The position numbers were made by a program, and so were the translations under genes. From Arthrobacter methylotrophus (GTDB lineage: Bacteria > Actinomycetota > Actinomycetes > Actinomycetales > Micrococcaceae): a stretch of DNA of 64,000 nt. Positions 18,144 to 27,728 of the stretch are shown one piece after another (positions within the stretch are counted from its first letter, which is position 1; every line of letters starts with the position of its first letter). The stretch lies in contig NZ_BAABED010000001.1 of assembly GCF_039539965.1 (NCBI RefSeq), positions 1,178,001-1,242,000 on the forward strand, in the 5' to 3' direction. The notes under the pieces were generated by a model, which was not told where the DNA came from, ran no database searches, and saw only the letters and a program-made list of their open reading frames with translations.

Positions 18144-20702
18144 CTACGCCGTTGCCAAGCCTTGCACAGGCGACAGCCTTGCGGCGCGCCGGGCCGGCAG
18201 CACGGAGGCGAGGAGCCCTGCCACCACTGCCACGGCGAATACGCCCAGCAACTGCAGCCACGGCACTACCGGAACCACCTCCCCCATGGGGCCGAGGGCA
18301 GCTTTGGCGCCCAGCCATCCGTAAACCACCCCGAGCGATGTGCCCATCACAGCTGCGACGCCTGCCACCAGGACCGCCTCGATCGCCAGCATGCCGCGCA
18401 GTTGCCCCTTGGTCAGGCCGAGTGCCCGGAGGAGTGAGTTCTCACGGGTCCTTTCCAAAACGGAGAGGGACAGCGTGTTGGCGACACCGATCAGAGCGAT
18501 GACGACCGCGACTCCCAGCAGTCCAGTGACCACCAGCAGCATGACGTCGATGATGCTGTTGAACGTCACGCGTTCCAGGGCAGCTCCGCTCACATGTGCG
18601 TCCGGCACGCCGAATGCCGCCGCAACGTGCTTTCGGATGCCCTGTAACTGGTCCGCGTCCAGATTGTCGCCCAGCTTGAGCCACACCGTGCTGTTCCCCG
18701 CCGGAATTTCACCAGCTGGCAGCTTTGCCCCATCTGCGCTGTCCACCAAGGGCTCGATGTGCATGCTCCGCAGCACGACCGAGTCAAGGGTGAGCGTGCC
18801 GCCCTGGGTGGAAATCGTCGTCTTTCCTGTCTTCGATCCAGCCGGGAGGTACACAGAACCCGGCGCGGGTCGCAGTTCCTTGTCACGCAGAATCCGTGCA
18901 GCGTCATCGGAGGAGATGGCGTAGACGGTCCGGGCATCCGTTGGGCTTCCGGTCCCGGGGATACTTCCCACAGGACGCAACAGCACGGCAGCCTCGACGC
19001 CGCTGATCGCTTTGACCTTTTCGACCGCGGCCCCAGGGTCGTTTGATTTGCCGGGCGCTGGCGCTGAACTGCCACCGCTCGACCCGCCACCGCCCAGGTT
19101 CACTGTCATGTCCACAGGGTAGTTCTCGGCGAGTAACGTGTTGAAGGCCTGGCGGGCCGTCGCTGCCCCCGTCATCATGAGGGTCACGAGCGTGACGCCG
19201 ATCAGGAGGGCGGCAGCTGTGGCCGAGGTCCGCCCCGGGTTGCGGACTGCGTTGACGGCCGCGAGATTTCCCGGAACGCCGGCGGGCGCAGCGAGCCGTC
19301 CGGCCACTGCCACCAAGGGCGGGACGAACAGGCTGGCGCACAGCAGCACGCCGAGGAATGACAGTGTTCCAGCCAACATCGCGAGAGGGAGCATGTTGGC
19401 CATCGCGCCCAGGACCAGGCTTGGCGCCCCAACGGCCAGTGCGGCCAAACCGAACCACAACCGCAGCCGGCCCCGCCTGTTATTGACGGTTGCGTCCCCG
19501 GCGGGCCGCAACGCGACCAAGGGCGCGACGGCGGTCGCGGCTTTGGCAGGGACCATCGCCGCGACGACAGTCAGGACGGTTCCGGCCACCAGCCCGGCGA
19601 TGATTGCCGACGGCGGGACAGCCAGGGTGGCGAAGGCCTTGTCCGGGGTGGTCCGTGCCCAAGCGATGAGGGCGGCCATGAGCCCGGTACCGGCGAGCAC
19701 GCCCAGCACGGAGGATGCGAATCCGAGCAGGAGTGCCTCAAGCAGCACGGATGAACGGATCTGGGCCTTTCCGGCTCCAAGGCAGCGCAGTAACCCCAGT
19801 TCCCGGGTGCGCTGGGCAATGAGGACCGAGAAGGTATTGGCGACCACCAGGGTGGCGACGAGGATTGCCACACCTGCGAAAGCCAGTAGTGCCGTCGTGA
19901 GCAGGTCTTGGCCTCCGGTCATTTGCGCCACGCTGGCAGTCACCTTTTCCTGCACGGTCTGCACAGTAGCGCCCTCGACGCCGGCCGCATCCAGGCGTCG
20001 GCCGATGTAGTCCTTGGCCTCCGCTGTGTCCTGGCCCGGCTTGAGTGTGAGCTGGAGCCTGGAGTAGCCCGCGCCCGTGTCGCCCAGGGCAACCACCGTG
20101 CCGGGAGTCGCCACCAACTGCGGAGAGCCTGCTGAAAAGGGATCGTTGCTGGGCTGGATCAGGCCGGTGATCTTGACCGCGGTCCGTGGCTTAGCCCCGG
20201 ACTGCGCCGCGCTGGACGGCGCGCCGCCGGCCTGACCGGTGTCAGGGCCCTGGAGCTCCAGGAGGCTGCCTGCATGGAGGCCAAATCGATTAGCAGTCTT
20301 AACGTCCACGGCGGCTTCGTTTGCCGAAGTGGGGTAGGCGCCGCTGGACAAGACAGACGGTTCCATAATAGCCGGAGCAAGGCTTCGGATCTTGCCGTAT
20401 TGCCCCTCACCTGCAGCGGTGAACATGACGGTCGCGGAGCGCTCGGCATAGCTGTCCTTGACCGCCGGGGCCGACGCGGCGGCATCAACAGCCTCCTGCC
20501 GCAGGGAACCGGATGGCCCTGCATTCACGATGAGATCGGCTTTGCTATACGCCTCGCCAAGGCTCGCGGCGAGCGTCGCCTGCGTGCTGGCTCCGACCAT
20601 GAGGGTGGAGGACAGGAAAGCAACGGACAGCATCACGGCCAGTCCGATCGCGACGAACCGGCTGAAATGTGTGGACAAGTGGGACAGGGCAACGCGAAGC
20701 AT
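18144..20702 (-). CDS. FtsX-like ABC transporter permease (two FtsX domains)
   Basis: 852-residue membrane protein. An N-terminal helix (FVAIGLAVMLSVAFLSSTLM) and extracytoplasmic domain are followed by three-helix FtsX domains, with the loop RTRELGLLRCLGAGKAQIR near residue 300 and a second loop RTRENSLLRALGLTKGQLR near residue 760. A Gly/Ser-rich linker lies in the second outer domain (around residue 545). The architecture is that of actinobacterial exporters linked to two-component systems, often for antimicrobial peptide or cell-envelope stress resistance. It ends a minus-strand cluster (kinase, regulator, ATPase, permease); the ATPase stop is two bases from its start. Confidence 0.9.
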   Translation of the reverse strand: MLRVALSHLSTHFSRFVAIGLAVMLSVAFLSSTLMVGASTQATLAASLGEAYSKADLIVNAGPSGSLRQEAVDAAASAPAVKDSYAERSATVMFTAAGEGQYGKIRSLAPAIMEPSVLSSGAYPTSANEAAVDVKTANRFGLHAGSLLELQGPDTGQAGGAPSSAAQSGAKPRTAVKITGLIQPSNDPFSAGSPQLVATPGTVVALGDTGAGYSRLQLTLKPGQDTAEAKDYIGRRLDAAGVEGATVQTVQEKVTASVAQMTGGQDLLTTALLAFAGVAILVATLVVANTFSVLIAQRTRELGLLRCLGAGKAQIRSSVLLEALLLGFASSVLGVLAGTGLMAALIAWARTTPDKAFATLAVPPSAIIAGLVAGTVLTVVAAMVPAKAATAVAPLVALRPAGDATVNNRRGRLRLWFGLAALAVGAPSLVLGAMANMLPLAMLAGTLSFLGVLLCASLFVPPLVAVAGRLAAPAGVPGNLAAVNAVRNPGRTSATAAALLIGVTLVTLMMTGAATARQAFNTLLAENYPVDMTVNLGGGGSSGGSSAPAPGKSNDPGAAVEKVKAISGVEAAVLLRPVGSIPGTGSPTDARTVYAISSDDAARILRDKELRPAPGSVYLPAGSKTGKTTISTQGGTLTLDSVVLRSMHIEPLVDSADGAKLPAGEIPAGNSTVWLKLGDNLDADQLQGIRKHVAAAFGVPDAHVSGAALERVTFNSIIDVMLLVVTGLLGVAVVIALIGVANTLSLSVLERTRENSLLRALGLTKGQLRGMLAIEAVLVAGVAAVMGTSLGVVYGWLGAKAALGPMGEVVPVVPWLQLLGVFAVAVVAGLLASVLPARRAARLSPVQGLATA

Positions 20703-20704
20703 GC

Positions 20705-21481
20705 TCAGGCCCCCAGCTTGCCAAGGGCAACAAGCACGGACTCTGCGGTGGGATTGGGGAGCTCGCCCACCAGTCCGCCGTCGCTCATCAGCACTACCCG
20801 GTCCGCATAGCTTGCTGCTACGGGGTCGTGCGTCACCATGATGATGGTCTGGCCCAGTTCTTTGCTGCTGCGGCGTAGGAGTGCCAGGACTTCACCACCG
20901 GTTCTTGAGTCCAGATTGCCTGTCGGCTCATCGCCGAAGACGACGTCGGGACGGGTCAGCAAGGCGCGTGCCACGGCGACCCTTTGTTGCTGCCCGCCGG
21001 ACAGCTCATGCGGGCGGTGCGTGAGCCGGTCCTTCAGTCCGAGGGTGCCCACAACGTAGTCGAACCACTTCGCGTCTGCAGTGGTTCCTGCAAGTGCCAG
21101 TGGCAGTTCTATGTTCTGTTGGGCGCTGAGCGTCGGAACCAGGTTGAAGGCTTGAAACACGAAGCCGATGCGTTCGCGGCGCAAAACGGTCAGCTGCCGG
21201 TCGTGGAGCGCCGTGATGTCGGTACCGCCCAGCACGATCCTGCCGGAATCCGCGGTGTCCAGTCCGGCGAGGCAGTGCATGAGCGTGGATTTGCCTGAAC
21301 CGGAGGGTCCCATGATCGCGGTGAAGTGTCCCGCTTGGAAGCTGACGCTGACATTGTCCAGGGCCGTGATTCGGGTATCTGCCTGGCCATAGCCTTTCGA
21401 GAGGTTGAAGGCTTCGACGGCGGGGGCCGCGGGGAACGCCTCGGGGCCGGAGTTTCGGGGGGGCAGCGCGAAAGTTGTCAT
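20705..21481 (-). CDS. ABC transporter ATP-binding protein (MacB-like)
   Basis: ATPase partner of the following permease, 258 residues. Walker A is GPSGSGKST, the signature is LSGGQQQRVAVARAL, Walker B is VVFGDEPTGNLD and the switch histidine is in IIMVTHDP. The sequence follows the LolD/MacB exporter subgroup (FQAFNLVPTLSAQQNIELPL). It lies 141 bases after the response regulator gene, on the same strand. Confidence 0.93.
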   Translation of the reverse strand: MTTFALPPRNSGPEAFPAAPAVEAFNLSKGYGQADTRITALDNVSVSFQAGHFTAIMGPSGSGKSTLMHCLAGLDTADSGRIVLGGTDITALHDRQLTVLRRERIGFVFQAFNLVPTLSAQQNIELPLALAGTTADAKWFDYVVGTLGLKDRLTHRPHELSGGQQQRVAVARALLTRPDVVFGDEPTGNLDSRTGGEVLALLRRSSKELGQTIIMVTHDPVAASYADRVVLMSDGGLVGELPNPTAESVLVALGKLGA

Positions 21482-21622
21482 GCTTCCACGCTATTTCTGC
21501 GGCAAGGGCATCCGGATCAGGCTGCGGGGCGATTATCGGCAGGCTCGGCTCATCCCGTGGTCTGAGCCGGAAGCCCCCCGTTAGTACGAGCGCCGTCGGT
21601 ACGAAGTCCGTCTAGACGAGGC

Positions 21623-22336
21623 TCAATTCCCGGGTGAGACCACCCCGGTCTCGTACGCGATCACCACGATTTGCACCCGGTCCCGCGCGCCAAGCTTGGC
21701 GAGGATACGGCCGACGTGGGTCTTCACGGTGGCCTCGGACAGGAAGAGGCACGCAGCGATCTCGGGGTTCGAGTGACCCTGCGCGATGAGCTCGAACACT
21801 TCGCGCTCGCGGGCGGTGAGGCGTTCGACCGCAGACGCATGCGCTTCCTGCTCCGGTGTCTGGGCGCATAACATCGGCGCAACGTGGTCCAGGAGCCTGC
21901 GTGTCGTGGAAGGAGCAATGACGGCGTCACCGCGGTGTACGGTGCGGATGGCCTCCAGGAGTTCCTCCGGCGGCGCGTCCTTGAGCAGGAAGCCGCTGGC
22001 CCCTGCCTGGATGGCGGCCAAGGCGTATTCGTCGAGATCGAAGGTGGTCAAGACCACGATCTTGATATCTCGGCGCCGGGATCCGTCGGGCTGGGCCGCC
22101 GCATGCTCCAGAATCCGGCGCGTGGCTTCGATGCCGTCCATTCCCGGCATGCGCACGTCCATGAGGACGACGTCGGCGCTCGTGGCTGAGAGGGCCTGGA
22201 CGGCTTCAATACCGTTGCCTGCTTCGGCAACCACTTGCAGATCCGTCTGCGAATTGATGAGCATTCCGAAACCGGAGCGCACCAATTGTTGATCGTCAAC
22301 AAGTGCCACTCGGATGGGAAGGTGCTCTGTCGGCAT
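21623..22336 (-). CDS. Two-component response regulator, NarL/LuxR family
   Basis: 237-residue DNA-binding response regulator. The receiver domain has the acidic pair in VALVDDQQLVRSGFG, the phosphoacceptor Asp60 in VVLMDVRMPGMDG and the conserved Lys in GFLLKDAPPEELL. The C-terminal LuxR-type helix-turn-helix is LTAREREVFELIAQGHSNPE with LSEATVKTHVGRILAKL. It follows the kinase gene with a three-base gap, so it is its cognate partner, and probably controls the downstream ABC exporter. Confidence 0.95.
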   Translation of the reverse strand: MPTEHLPIRVALVDDQQLVRSGFGMLINSQTDLQVVAEAGNGIEAVQALSATSADVVLMDVRMPGMDGIEATRRILEHAAAQPDGSRRRDIKIVVLTTFDLDEYALAAIQAGASGFLLKDAPPEELLEAIRTVHRGDAVIAPSTTRRLLDHVAPMLCAQTPEQEAHASAVERLTAREREVFELIAQGHSNPEIAACLFLSEATVKTHVGRILAKLGARDRVQIVVIAYETGVVSPGN

Positions 22337-22339
22337 GTC

Positions 22340-23524
22340 TTAGGCCTCCGAGTAAGGGATGAAAGCGGAAAGGTGGAAGCCGCCGCCCGTGGCCGGGCCG
22401 GCCGTCAAGGAACCATCGTAAAGGGAGATGCGCTCGGCCATGCCGAGCAATCCCTTCCCGCCGCCGCCCTGGGGCGGTTCGGCGGCGGCGCCTCTGCCGT
22501 CGTCGTGCACATCGATGTGAAGCCCGCGCGACTGCCATTCCAGGGATGTTATGGCGCAGGTCCGGGGCCCGGCGTGTTTGATGACGTTGGTCAGCGCTTC
22601 CTGCACCACCCGGTAGGCGGTGAGTTCGGCGCCCGGCGGCAAGTGGCGCCGCGGTGTGCCGCTTTGTTCGAAGGAGAATTGCAGGCCAGCGGCACGGAAT
22701 CCGAGGAGCAGCTCGTCGAGATCCCCGAGCCCCGGCTGCGGACGAGTGGGGGAAGCCTCGTCGGAGCGGAGCACGCCCAGCAGCCGGCGCATTTCGCCGA
22801 GGGAACCGCGGCCCGTGGCGGCAATGGTGGCGAGGGCATCCGTGGCAACGGCTGGATTGGCGGCTGCGGCGTAGCGGGCACCGTCGGCCTGGGTGATGAT
22901 GACCGAAAGCGAATGGGCCACGATGTCGTGCATTTCCCGAGCGATGTGCGATCGCTCGTCGGCTGCAGCCAGTTGGCGCTCCTGTTGATGCTCGATCTCG
23001 AGGCGGCGGGCGCGGTCTTCGAGCGCTTGAAGCTGAAGCCTGCGGACCCTGGTGAGATCGCCGATCGTCCAACTGACCAGGACCAAGAGCGAGAACAGCA
23101 CCGTATAGAGGGCACCGATGGTCAGGTCGAGGATCCCGATCTCGGGGGTGTTCGAGTACAAGCGGGTGGTCAGCATGACGCTGCCCACGAGTCCCAGGCC
23201 CAAAACCGCGCGGCTCGCCCAAGTGGGGCCGTAGGCGGCAGTCGCATAGATGACGAGTGGCACGGCAATTTGTCCGGTGACGGGCTGCATGGCCAGCGCC
23301 CATTGGATGAGGCAGACGAGAACCACGACGGCGGCCGCATACACCGGGCGGACGCGCCGCCACGCGAGGGGCAGAATGAGTGAGCAGGAAACCAGGAACA
23401 TTCCTGATTGACCGGCGAGAAGATGGATCGAAGCGAAGAGCACCAAAAGCAGCAGCGTCATGGCCAGATCCACCTTGAAGGGATTGCTCCGGAACCAGTT
23501 GTATATCGCATGCCGTTTGTCCAC
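22340..23524 (-). CDS. Sensor histidine kinase (HisKA_3 type)
   Basis: 394-residue membrane kinase. Five or so hydrophobic segments lie in the first 155 residues with very short loops, so the sensor is in the membrane (intramembrane-sensing style) rather than a large outer domain. The dimerisation/phosphorylation motif is [15 protein letters not shown] with His199. The ATP-binding domain has a glycine-rich box DDGRGAAAE and [21 protein letters not shown] start. Divergent from leuB. Together with the regulator and ABC exporter it resembles envelope-stress or peptide-antibiotic detoxification modules, but the signal is unknown. Confidence 0.92.
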   Translation of the reverse strand: MDKRHAIYNWFRSNPFKVDLAMTLLLLVLFASIHLLAGQSGMFLVSCSLILPLAWRRVRPVYAAAVVVLVCLIQWALAMQPVTGQIAVPLVIYATAAYGPTWASRAVLGLGLVGSVMLTTRLYSNTPEIGILDLTIGALYTVLFSLLVLVSWTIGDLTRVRRLQLQALEDRARRLEIEHQQERQLAAADERSHIAREMHDIVAHSLSVIITQADGARYAAAANPAVATDALATIAATGRGSLGEMRRLLGVLRSDEASPTRPQPGLGDLDELLLGFRAAGLQFSFEQSGTPRRHLPPGAELTAYRVVQEALTNVIKHAGPRTCAITSLEWQSRGLHIDVHDDGRGAAAEPPQGGGGKGLLGMAERISLYDGSLTAGPATGGGFHLSAFIPYSEA

Positions 23525-23589
23525 TCAAGAACTCTAACGGCGGTGCTGGCAACGCCGCGTCATACCGCGGGCGGAGAGAATCGTGATCG

Positions 23590-23604
23590 TTCAAATGGTG
23601 AGAC
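23590..23604 (+). promoter_or_regulatory. Candidate LtbR/NdgR site upstream of leuB
   Basis: TTCAAATGGTGAGAC, matching 12 of 15 bases with the site before ilvB. It is 41 bases upstream of the leuB start. Confidence 0.5.
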
Positions 23605-23644
23605 GATTTTGACCAGCATGTGGATGCCTTGGCAGTCTGAAATC

Positions 23645-24709
23645 ATGAGCGCAACACAACCCGTAGCAACGATCAACCTGGCAGTCATCCCCGGAGACGG
23701 TATTGGCCCCGAAGTCATTGCCGAAGCCCTCAAGGTCCTGGAAAAGGTTGTTGCCAAAGAAGGCGTTGCCTTGGAGCAGACCGAATACAAGCTGGGAGCC
23801 CAGCACTGGCTTGAAACCGGTGAAACCCTCCCGGACGAGGTCTTGGCTGATCTGCGCACCCGCGATGCCATCCTGTTCGGCGCTGTCGGCGCGGCCCCGG
23901 GGGATACCCGAATCCCTTCCGGAATCATTGAACGCGAGATGCTGCTCAAGCTCCGCTTCAGCCTGGACCACTTCGTGAATCTGCGCCCCTCGCGACTCTA
24001 CGGCACGGTGGGCAGCCCCCTGGCCAACCCTGGCACCATCGACTTCATCGTGGTCCGCGAGGGCACCGAGGGGCCGTACGTCGGCAACGGCGGCACGCTG
24101 CGCGGGGGAACGCCCCACGAGGTCGCCACCGAGGTATCGCTCAACACGGCCCACGGCGTCGAACGCGTTGTCCGGGACGCCTTCCGCCGCGCCAGCGAGC
24201 GGCCCCGCAAGCACGTTACCCTCGTCCATAAGCACAACGTCTTGGTCTTTGCGGGCCATTTGTGGAAGCGCACCGTTGAGGCTGTGGCCAAGGAATTTCC
24301 CGAGGTTACCCATGACTACCTCCACATTGACGCTGCGACGATCTTCATGGTGACCGATCCCTCCCGCTTCGATGTGATTGTCACCGACAACCTTTTCGGG
24401 GACATCATCACCGACCTCGCCGCGGCCATCACCGGCGGCATCGGTCTGGCGGCGTCGGGCAACATCAACATGGACCGCACCGCTCCGTCCATGTTCGAAC
24501 CTGTGCATGGCTCCGCCCCGGACATCGCCGGCCAACAGAAAGCGGACCCCACCGCTGCCATCCTGTCGGCGTCGCTATTGCTGGACCACCTTGGCTACAC
24601 CAAGGCCGCCCGCAGGATCGAAGCCGCCGTCGTGGCCGATATCGAAAGCCGCAGCGGCGAAACCCGCAGCACCGCGGCCATCGGCGACGCTATCGCGGCC
24701 GCACTTTAG
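23645..24709 (+). CDS. leuB: 3-isopropylmalate dehydrogenase
   Basis: Third enzyme of leucine synthesis: oxidative decarboxylation of 3-isopropylmalate to 2-ketoisocaproate with NAD+ and a divalent metal. From ATG 23645 ([19 protein letters not shown]) it is 354 residues. Conserved segments include [35 protein letters not shown] and [20 protein letters not shown], which hold the substrate arginines, catalytic Lys and metal-binding Asp residues. The open frame continues upstream, but that part overlaps the kinase gene's 5' end and the operator. A monocistronic leuB separate from leuCD is usual in actinobacteria. Confidence 0.96.
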   Translation: MSATQPVATINLAVIPGDGIGPEVIAEALKVLEKVVAKEGVALEQTEYKLGAQHWLETGETLPDEVLADLRTRDAILFGAVGAAPGDTRIPSGIIEREMLLKLRFSLDHFVNLRPSRLYGTVGSPLANPGTIDFIVVREGTEGPYVGNGGTLRGGTPHEVATEVSLNTAHGVERVVRDAFRRASERPRKHVTLVHKHNVLVFAGHLWKRTVEAVAKEFPEVTHDYLHIDAATIFMVTDPSRFDVIVTDNLFGDIITDLAAAITGGIGLAASGNINMDRTAPSMFEPVHGSAPDIAGQQKADPTAAILSASLLLDHLGYTKAARRIEAAVVADIESRSGETRSTAAIGDAIAAAL

Positions 24710-24825
24710 GCCCCTGTACTCAGGAGTAAGCTTTACTTGAATTATTTACCTGCTGCCGTGGTCCGTCGCTGAACCATATCCTCCAAGAGTTGGTTCGCTC
24801 TGCCAGGTAGCCGACTGGAGGAAAC

Positions 24826-25938
24826 ATGACTCAGACTGCCCACGGCGTCGAATTCAGCCAGCAGCTCTCGGAGACCCCGAAGTCTGCTGAGGAGCGTGCA
24901 GCGATCCTGGCAAACCCGGGATTTGGCGACTACTTCACCGACAACACCGTCATTGTCGACTACAGCGTTGACGCAGAGGGCAGGGGCGGCTGGCACAGCG
25001 CGCGGGTAGAGGCCTACGGGCCTATTTCACTGGATCCTTCGGCAGCAGTGCTGCACTACGGCCAGGAGATCTTCGAAGGCCTCAAGGCATACCGCCACGC
25101 TGATGGCTCCATTTGGACTTTCCGCCCCGAGGCCAACGCCGCGCGCCTGAATAAGTCCGCCCGCCGCTTGGCGCTCCCGGAACTGCCGGAGGAATACTTC
25201 CTTGGCGCCATCCGCGAACTCGTGCAGGCAGACAAGGAATGGGTCCCTTCCGGCGACGGTGAAGCCCTGTACTTGCGCCCGTTCATGATCGCCACCGAGG
25301 CATTCCTGGGTGTCCGCGCAGCACGCGAGGTCTCCTTCCGGGTCATCGCTTCCCCGGCAGGCAACTACTTCGGCGGCGAGCTCAAGCCGGTATCCATCTG
25401 GATTTCCCGCGAATACGCCCGTGCAGGTCGCGGCGGCACCGGTGCAGCCAAGTGTGGTGGAAACTACGCTGCCTCCCTGATCGCGCAGATGGAGGCCGAG
25501 GAGAACGGCTGCAAGCAGGTCCTCTTCCTGGACCCCTTCAACGACGATGCCGTCGAGGAACTCGGTGGCATGAATGTGTTCTTCGTCATGAAGGACGGCT
25601 CTCTCGTCACTCCAGCACTGACCGGAACCATCCTCGAAGGCGTGACCCGTTCTTCTGTCATCCAGGTCGCAAAAGACATGGGCCGCGAGGTTTCCGAGCG
25701 CAAGATCACCCTCGCTGAATGGCGCGACGGCGTGGCCTCCGGTGAGATCGCCGAGGTCTTCGCTTGTGGAACCGCGGCCGTCATCACGCCTATCGGTGTG
25801 CTCAAGGACAAGACCGAGTTCATCGGTTCCGAAGATGCGACGGCCGGAGAAACCACCATGGCCATTCGCCAGCAGCTGCTCGGCATCCAGACTGGAACGA
25901 TCGAGGACAAGCACGGCTGGCTGACCCACCTCGCCTAA
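24826..25938 (+). CDS. ilvE: Branched-chain amino acid aminotransferase
   Basis: PLP-dependent fold type IV transaminase making the final Val, Leu and Ile step with glutamate. 370 residues, starting at ATG after GGAGGAAAC. Characteristic segments are YGQEIFEGLKAYRHADGS, the PLP-lysine motif GGTGAAKCGGNYAAS (Lys near residue 208) and EVFACGTAAVITPIG, which binds the cofactor phosphate. The 116-base gap after leuB has no clear terminator, so readthrough from leuB is possible. A bidirectional hairpin follows. Confidence 0.96.
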   Translation: MTQTAHGVEFSQQLSETPKSAEERAAILANPGFGDYFTDNTVIVDYSVDAEGRGGWHSARVEAYGPISLDPSAAVLHYGQEIFEGLKAYRHADGSIWTFRPEANAARLNKSARRLALPELPEEYFLGAIRELVQADKEWVPSGDGEALYLRPFMIATEAFLGVRAAREVSFRVIASPAGNYFGGELKPVSIWISREYARAGRGGTGAAKCGGNYAASLIAQMEAEENGCKQVLFLDPFNDDAVEELGGMNVFFVMKDGSLVTPALTGTILEGVTRSSVIQVAKDMGREVSERKITLAEWRDGVASGEIAEVFACGTAAVITPIGVLKDKTEFIGSEDATAGETTMAIRQQLLGIQTGTIEDKHGWLTHLA

Positions 25939-25961
25939 GACGTAACGGCTTCTGCAGTGCC

Positions 25962-25999
25962 CGACGGCGGCCACCACTTCGGTGGGCGGGCCGCCGTCG
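25962..25999. terminator. Bidirectional terminator between ilvE and SGNH gene
   Basis: CGACGGCGGCC and GGCCGCCGTCG form perfect arms around an inner CCAC/GTGG pairing, followed by TCGTCGTTTC. It lies between convergent genes. Confidence 0.75.
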
Positions 26000-26004
26000 T
26001 CGTT

Positions 26005-26760
26005 TCACCGGGGAACGGGTTGTTCCGCGGGCCGGGACCCATGGAGCAATGGTTCGATGAGGGCTTCCATCTTGGCCTGCAGATATTGTTGCCCCGCTTT
26101 CGAGGGGTGATCGCCATCGGGACCAATGAGGTTCTCGGCATCGTTCATGATCCACCCGAGGTTGATCGGATCGACGAAGTCGGCGCCTGCTCTCAGGGCA
26201 GCGGCTTGGTCCTGGTCGCGGATGTCCAGTCTCTCCTGCTCGGGCATGCCCGTATACGACGGCGGACCGACCACCACGATGTCGGCGAGGGGAGCCCGTG
26301 CCTTGGCCGAGGCGAAGGCCTGCGACGCGGCAATCTCGGTTTCTCCAGGGGCTGTACCCATGTCATTTTCGGAACCGAAGAAAAGCACCAAGCGCGTCGT
26401 GTCAGTTACCGCCGTGTCCACTTGCGAACCGAAGGTCGATCCGTCCTGGCCGACGCTGACGTAGCCGCTGCCATCCTTCGCGGCATTGACCACGGTGGCC
26501 CGGAACTGTTTAAAGGCGGGGTCGTTCTCCATGAGGGTCGGCCAGGCATCAGCAGGGGAGGTGCCATGCCCTGTGCTGAGGGAATCTCCAATGATCACCA
26601 CTGTGGGCTGGGATGAGGTTGCCGCGGACCGGGGTCCCGTGTCGGACGAGCAGGCACTGAGGGTGGCGAGGATTGAGAGGCAAGCGCTGGCGATCGCCGT
26701 CGTCCGGAGAAGTCCTCCGCGTCGGGTGTGAGTCCGCAACAATTCGACCGCCCCCTGCAA
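26005..26760 (-). CDS. SGNH/GDSL-type hydrolase lipoprotein
   Basis: Secreted esterase/lipase-fold protein of about 250 residues, lipid-anchored: a basic N-terminus, hydrophobic stretch and lipobox LSAC at about residue 37. Block I is VIIGDSLSTGHG with the nucleophilic Ser, block III is FFGSENDMG with the oxyanion Asn, and block V is DGDHPSKAGQQYL with catalytic Asp and His, so the triad is complete. The natural ester substrate is unknown; acetylated cell-wall glycans are a common target in this superfamily. The start is uncertain: the TTG at 26760 or a TTG six codons downstream, which has a better-placed AGGGGG. Confidence 0.85.
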   Translation of the reverse strand: MQGAVELLRTHTRRGGLLRTTAIASACLSILATLSACSSDTGPRSAATSSQPTVVIIGDSLSTGHGTSPADAWPTLMENDPAFKQFRATVVNAAKDGSGYVSVGQDGSTFGSQVDTAVTDTTRLVLFFGSENDMGTAPGETEIAASQAFASAKARAPLADIVVVGPPSYTGMPEQERLDIRDQDQAAALRAGADFVDPINLGWIMNDAENLIGPDGDHPSKAGQQYLQAKMEALIEPLLHGSRPAEQPVPR

Positions 26761-26891
26761 CTGTTCACGTCCGCAACTGTCCGATTGCTTTGCACCATGC
26801 TACGTCGTGTGCCGTCGTGTGCCGTCGTGGCATTCGGCAGTGGGCTCCCTCTGCACAGGCCCGGCAATGTGCCGTGTGCCAAGATGGAGAA

Positions 26892-27674
26892 GTGAATCCG
26901 GTCAATGACGCCTCGTTCAAGAACAGCAGTTCCCTCACACGCTTTCGGCTGGCACCCAATCCGGGTCCGATGAGCCTTGACGGCACCAATTCGTATGTCA
27001 TCGCCGCCCCGGACGCTGCGGGAGTTGTCGTCGTCGACCCCGGGCCACTCGACGAACCGCACCTCGCGGCCCTGGCCGCCAGTGGAATGGTTGAGCTCGT
27101 CCTTATCACCCATCGCCACAAAGACCACACTGAGGGGTCCGAGCGCTTCCGCGAACTCACGGGCGCTCCCGTCCGCGCGGCGGATCCGGCACACTGCCAC
27201 GGTGGCGAACCGCTGCGCGGCGGCGAGGTCATTGGAGCGGGAGGCGTCGAAATCCGCGTCCTTGCTACGCCTGGCCATACTTCGGATTCAGTCTGCTTCC
27301 ACCTTCCGGGCGACGGACCAGATGGCTCCGTGCTGACCGGCGATACAATCCTGGGTCGGGGCACCACAGTCCTTGACTATCCCGACGGAAGGCTCGGGGA
27401 CTACCTCTTGAGCCTCGACACGCTCGAAAGCCTCGGTCCGGCAACCCTGCTGCCCGCACACGGTCCGGTCCTGCCGGCTGTGGACGCGGTATGCCGCGAG
27501 TATCGCGCGCACAGGGTGATGCGCCTGGAGCAGATCCGTGAAGCCCTGGTCAGACTCGGGGCCCAAGCCGAGGTCCAGGCCGTCACCGATGCGGTGTACC
27601 CCGACGTCGATCCTTCCGTACGGTGGGCAGCCGAAACCTCGGTGGCGGCGCAATTGGACTATCTGCGCGGCTAG
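26892..27674 (+). CDS. MBL-fold metallo-hydrolase (LACTB2/GloB-like)
   Basis: 260-residue metallo-beta-lactamase-fold hydrolase. The zinc motif THxHxDH appears as THRHKDH, with the downstream His in LATPGHTSDSV and Asp in LTGDTILGRG, so both metal sites are present. A C-terminal helical region after LPAHGP resembles the LACTB2 group. GTG start with GGAGA just upstream. Substrate unknown; thioester or nucleic-acid cleavage are both known in the family. It is divergent from the SGNH lipoprotein gene. Confidence 0.9.
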   Translation: MNPVNDASFKNSSSLTRFRLAPNPGPMSLDGTNSYVIAAPDAAGVVVVDPGPLDEPHLAALAASGMVELVLITHRHKDHTEGSERFRELTGAPVRAADPAHCHGGEPLRGGEVIGAGGVEIRVLATPGHTSDSVCFHLPGDGPDGSVLTGDTILGRGTTVLDYPDGRLGDYLLSLDTLESLGPATLLPAHGPVLPAVDAVCREYRAHRVMRLEQIREALVRLGAQAEVQAVTDAVYPDVDPSVRWAAETSVAAQLDYLRG

Positions 27675-27728
27675 CGGACACTTCCGCAGCGCGCGTGCTG
27701 GCCGCTTGCGGACGGTACCCTAGAGACC

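Noticed and set aside
22235..23383. Plus-strand frame over the response regulator and kinase genes
   Set aside because: The minus-strand proteins carry complete receiver, HTH, phosphoacceptor His and ATPase motifs; the plus frame has none.
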